From: Janibacter terrae NBRC 107853
GTDB lineage: Bacteria; Actinomycetota; Actinomycetes; Actinomycetales; Dermatophilaceae
Direction: 5' to 3'
DNA length: 64,000 bases
NCBI RefSeq assembly: GCF_001591405.1
Contig: NZ_BCUV01000007.1
Location: 682,001-746,000 of the forward strand
Shown here: positions 61,161-64,000 of the stretch, one piece after another
Layout: every line of letters starts with the position of its first letter
Position numbering within the stretch: position 1 is the first letter of the stretch
Translations under genes and position numbers: made by a program
Notes under the pieces: model-generated
Seen by the model: the letters and a program-made list of their open reading frames with translations, nothing else
The model's database searches: none
What the model was told of the DNA's origin: nothing

Positions 61161-62843
61161 ATGCCGACGCAGCCGCCCCTGGGCATCGCGACCATCATCC
61201 TGCTGCTCCTCCTCTTCTACGGACTGACCATGGTCATGTCGATGAGGATCAGCCGAGGCAAGGAGAACGCCGACGAGTACATGACAGCCGGGCACAACAT
61301 CGGCTTCGGCATCTCGGCGGCCTCGATGACCGCGACCTGGATCTGGGCGTCGTCGATGTACGCGTCCGTGACCTCCGGCTACACGTACGGCATCTCCGGG
61401 CCCATCCACTACGGGCTGTGGGGCGCGCTAATGATCCTCTTCATCTACCCCTTCGGCCGGCGGATCCGCCGGGTCGCGCCCCACGCGCACACCCTCGCCG
61501 AGGTCATGCGCGCCCGGCACGGCCGCTCCAGCCAGCTGATGCTCGCGATCTCCAACGTGCTCGGCAGCGTCATCTCGCTGATGTCCAACTTCATCGCGGG
61601 CGGCGCCCTCATCTCGATGCTCTCTCCGATGAGCTTCATCCAGGGCGTGCTGATGATCGCCGCCGGCGTGCTGCTCTACACCGTCTGGTCCGGGTTCCGC
61701 GCGTCCGTCCTCACCGACTTCGCGCAGGTCGTCGCGATGCTGCTCTCGGTCGTCGTCCTCGTGCCGGCCTTCTTCTTCGTCCTCGGCGGCCCCGACCTGC
61801 TGCGCGAGGGCGCCGGCAACCTCACCCAGCAGCAGTCGAGCTTCTTCTCCTCCGAGGCCTTCCTCGGCCAGGGCGCCCCGTACATCGCGGCCGTCCTCGC
61901 CTACGCCATCGGCAACCAGACGATCGCCCAGCGCCTCTTCGCGGTGCGCGAGGACCTCATCAAGCCGACCTTCATCACGGCGACCATCGGGTACGGCGCG
62001 ACGATCATCGGCATCGGCATGATGGGAGTGCTCGCCCTCTACGCCGGCATCACCCCGGCCGGCGGCGACCCCAACAACCTGCTGCCGCAGATGGCCGCCT
62101 CGCACCTCGCGACGCCGCTCATCGTCATCTTCTTCGTCATGATCATCGGCTCGCTCTCCTCGACCGCCGACTCCGACCTCGCCGCCCTGTCGTCGATCGT
62201 CATGACCGACATCTACGGGGAGCGGGCCCGCCGCGGCGGCACCGTCAACCCGGCGACGATGCTGCTCATCGGGCGCCTGACGATGGTGGTCGCGACGGTC
62301 GCCGCGGTGCTCTTCGCCGCGCTCGAGCTCAACATCCTCGACCTGCTCGTCTTCGTCGGTGCGATGTGGGGCTGCCTCGTCTTCCCCGTCATCGCCTCCT
62401 TCTACTGGACCCGGGTCACCAACTCGGCCTTCACCGTCTCCGTGCTCGTCGCCTTCGTCGTCTTCCTCCCGGTCCGCTTCTCCTGGCTGCCGCAGTCCGG
62501 GGCGCTCGACCTCGCGATCGACGTCATCGGCATCATCGGCGCCGGGATCGTCATCGGGCTCATGGCCTTCGGCTTCTTCGGGGCACGGGCCGGGATCACG
62601 ATCGGGACGGTCTTCGCGGTGGGGGTCGCCCCCTTCGCCATCGGGGTCATCTCGCAGCACCCGGCCCTGTCCGGGTCGCTCAGCGCCTATGCCGTCTCGA
62701 CGATCGTCTGCGTCGTCATGTCGCTGCGGTCGCGGCAGGCGCCCTTCGACTTCGCGCTCATCGCGGGTCGCACGAGCGACTTCACCGACGACGAGGTCGC
62801 GACCGAGCACGACGACCCCGACCTCCAGCCCGCCCGCGCCTGA
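61161..62843 (+). CDS. Sodium:solute symporter (SSS family), DUR3/urea-like
   Basis: 560 residues from ATG 61161 (GGAAGGAAGG upstream), 13-15 membrane segments. SSS core: ADEYMTAGHNIGFGISAASMTATWIWASSMY, TLAEVMRARHG, TVWSGFRASVLTDFAQVV, IGSLSSTADSDLAALSSIVMTDIY and YAIGNQTIAQRLFAVRED are closest in style to the DUR3-like urea/purine-type group, so substrate remains open (urea, nucleobase or organic acid). A CRP/GlxR-like site upstream suggests catabolite control. A 43-aa accessory gene follows after 15 bases. Confidence 0.88.
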   Translation: MPTQPPLGIATIILLLLLFYGLTMVMSMRISRGKENADEYMTAGHNIGFGISAASMTATWIWASSMYASVTSGYTYGISGPIHYGLWGALMILFIYPFGRRIRRVAPHAHTLAEVMRARHGRSSQLMLAISNVLGSVISLMSNFIAGGALISMLSPMSFIQGVLMIAAGVLLYTVWSGFRASVLTDFAQVVAMLLSVVVLVPAFFFVLGGPDLLREGAGNLTQQQSSFFSSEAFLGQGAPYIAAVLAYAIGNQTIAQRLFAVREDLIKPTFITATIGYGATIIGIGMMGVLALYAGITPAGGDPNNLLPQMAASHLATPLIVIFFVMIIGSLSSTADSDLAALSSIVMTDIYGERARRGGTVNPATMLLIGRLTMVVATVAAVLFAALELNILDLLVFVGAMWGCLVFPVIASFYWTRVTNSAFTVSVLVAFVVFLPVRFSWLPQSGALDLAIDVIGIIGAGIVIGLMAFGFFGARAGITIGTVFAVGVAPFAIGVISQHPALSGSLSAYAVSTIVCVVMSLRSRQAPFDFALIAGRTSDFTDDEVATEHDDPDLQPARA

Positions 62844-62858
62844 CCTCTGGGAGCCCGC

Positions 62859-62990
62859 ATGTCCATCACCGCACTCACCGCCTACATCCTCGTCTGGCCC
62901 GTCGTCGTGGCCGTCGTCCTCACCGTCATCTGCGTCGCCTTCTACAGGGCGTGGCGGGCGGCCAGGGACGAGGGACGCGACATCATCTGA
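62859..62990 (+). CDS. Small symporter accessory protein, 43 aa
   Basis: 43 residues: MSITALTAYILVWPVVVAVV then a second half ending WRAARDEGRDII, i.e. one membrane helix and a charged C-terminal tail. Start ATG 62859 with GGGAG eight bases upstream, 15 bases after the SSS symporter stop. Tiny one-helix proteins in this place are known companions of sodium symporters in actinobacteria. Probably stabilises or modulates the symporter in the membrane. Confidence 0.75.
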   Translation: MSITALTAYILVWPVVVAVVLTVICVAFYRAWRAARDEGRDII

Positions 62991-63026
62991 CGGGTCACCG
63001 GCCCCCGCGTCGGGTATGACAGGACC

Positions 63027-64000
63027 ATGCGACGCAGCAGCCCCGACGAGCCCGGCATCCGCCGGCGACGCGCCGGACGGGGGTTCACGTACGTCCACCC
63101 CGACGGGCGCCGGGTCGGCGCCGAGGTACGCGCCCGCATCGAGGACCTCGTCATCCCTCCTGCCTGGCAGGACGTGTGGATCTGCACCGACCCCGACGCC
63201 CACCTCCTGGCCACCGGCGTCGACGCCGCCGGCCGGACTCAGTACCTGTACCACCCGCGGTGGCGCGAGCAGCAGGACCGGGACAAGTTCGACCGGGTCC
63301 TCACCCTCGCGCCGGCCCTGCCCACCCTGCGTCGTGCCGTGCGCGCCGACCTGCGGTCACCGGGGCTGACCCGCGCTCGCGTCACCGGCCTGGCCCTGTG
63401 GTTGCTCGACACCGGCCGGCTGCGGGTCGGGTCGACCGCGTACGAGGCGGAGCACGGGTCGCACGGGGCCACCACACTGCTCACCGAGCACCTCCACGAC
63501 CGCGGCGACGGCGTCCTCCTCGAGTTCCCGGCGAAGGGGGGCCAAGCCGCCTCGGTCGCGGTGCAGGACGAGGACGTGACCCGGACCCTGCGCGGCCTGC
63601 GCCGCGCCGGTCGTCGCGGCGAGCACCTCATGCGCTACCGCGAAGGGGGCGAGCGCCACGACCTCGCCCCACGCCACGTCACCGACCGGTTCGTCGAGCT
63701 CGTCGGCGAGGAGCACACGGTCAAGGACCTGCGCACGTGGGCGGCGACCGTCACCGCCGCAGAGGCCCTGGCGCGCGCCGCCCGCGGCGGTGGCGACCCC
63801 GACGACATCGAGCGCGCGGCGTTGCAGGCCGCCGCGGACTCGCTCGGTGACACCCTCACGGTCGCCCGCGAAAGCTACGTCGACCCACGCGTCCTGGCGG
63901 CGCACCGCGCGGGGCGCCACGTCCGGCCCACGCGGGGCCAGCCGCTCGAGCACAGCGACACCGTGCGGCGACGGGTCGAGCGCGAGCTCGTGGCGCTGCT
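63027..64000 (+). CDS. DNA topoisomerase IB, 3' end cut by window edge
   Basis: About 324 residues visible from ATG 63027; TATGAC lies six bases upstream. Poxvirus-like type IB topoisomerase that relaxes supercoils through a 3'-phosphotyrosine. Landmarks: RGFTYVHPDGRRV, IPPAWQDVWICTDPDAHLLATGVDAAGRTQYLYHPRWREQQDRDKFDRV in pieces (catalytic Arg region), LDTGRLRVGSTAYEAEHGSHGATTLL, VTDRFVELVGEEHTVKDLRTWAA (His), and TVARESYVDPRVL, which carries the active-site Tyr. Only the extreme C-terminus is missing. Confidence 0.92.
   Translation, partial: MRRSSPDEPGIRRRRAGRGFTYVHPDGRRVGAEVRARIEDLVIPPAWQDVWICTDPDAHLLATGVDAAGRTQYLYHPRWREQQDRDKFDRVLTLAPALPTLRRAVRADLRSPGLTRARVTGLALWLLDTGRLRVGSTAYEAEHGSHGATTLLTEHLHDRGDGVLLEFPAKGGQAASVAVQDEDVTRTLRGLRRAGRRGEHLMRYREGGERHDLAPRHVTDRFVELVGEEHTVKDLRTWAATVTAAEALARAARGGGDPDDIERAALQAAADSLGDTLTVARESYVDPRVLAAHRAGRHVRPTRGQPLEHSDTVRRRVERELVAL

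Overview
This is a gene-dense, very GC-rich (roughly 72% by eye) chromosomal window from an actinobacterium. The gene set points to the Micrococcales, perhaps Intrasporangiaceae (Janibacter/Knoellia-like): mycothiol-type maleylpyruvate-isomerase-fold proteins, an EgtB/EgtD ergothioneine pair, a BioQ-type operator, a mycobacterial-type SOS box on a DUF222-HNH gene, FadR-type lactate control, and many leaderless genes. The genus is inference. I saw no rRNA, tRNA, CRISPR array, prophage or intact transposon.

Layout. 0-3.1 kb (minus): CPA1 antiporter (runs off the left edge), MobA-like nucleotidyltransferase, HAD-PlsC fusion. 3.2-4.7 kb: pterin dehydratase-VOC fusion and a lipoprotein. 4.8-8.5 kb: five tandem paralogous lipoproteins, then a 1208-residue transglutaminase/DUF2126 protein (8.5-12.1 kb). 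12.2-14.0 kb (minus): ArsR-SRPBCC-DinB-DinB operon. 14.1-17.3 kb: ohrR-ohr, CurA-like reductase, photolyase. 17.3-20.1 kb (minus): egtB-egtD plus an unassigned third gene. 20.2-23.2 kb (minus): PNPOx-like protein, ICMT-like methyltransferase, aldo/keto reductase, mycothiol-type enzyme. 23.3-26.8 kb: WXG100-like protein with a HEXXH motif, lipoprotein, YeeZ-like epimerase, thioesterase. 26.8-30.4 kb: DEAD-box helicase and glutamate dehydrogenase (minus) with a small Cys-rich protein between. 30.5-34.4 kb: GNAT protein, exonuclease III, ArsC-like protein, monooxygenase, App1-like phosphatase, Fpg/Nei glycosylase. 34.4-39.9 kb: lldR divergent from lctP-lutABC, a full L-lactate uptake and oxidation module. 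39.9-42.8 kb (minus): NarL-type two-component system with a DUF4097-like membrane protein. 42.8-45.2 kb: fructosamine kinase and malic enzyme, followed by a LuxR pseudogene. 46-47.6 kb: AAA ATPase and small lipoprotein. 47.7-51.8 kb: MgtE, SulP and a beta-CASP hydrolase, with somewhat different codon preference. 51.9-54.1 kb: Zn-alcohol dehydrogenase and bioB. 54.2-57.7 kb: DUF222-HNH endonuclease, SDR, micro-ORF, 2H phosphoesterase. 57.7-60.9 kb: NsrR-like regulator with the iron-sulfur repair protein Ric, methyltransferase, maleylpyruvate-isomerase-fold protein, membrane protein. 61-64 kb: SSS symporter with a 43-aa accessory protein, and topoisomerase IB (runs off the right edge).

Regulation is unusually readable. 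About fifteen genes have a TANNNT hexamer 6-7 bases before the start codon (leaderless architecture). Operators can be assigned for LldR (three), BioQ (two in tandem), OhrR (two), LexA, an NsrR/Rrf2 regulator and a CRP/GlxR-like protein.

Two window-wide patterns are not explained by genes. The 9-mer CGAAGGGGG/CCCCCTTCG occurs 44 times, in all codon phases and both orientations, and two inverted pairs form hairpins at gene ends. A 39-bp REP-like palindromic element lies directly after stop codons at several places.
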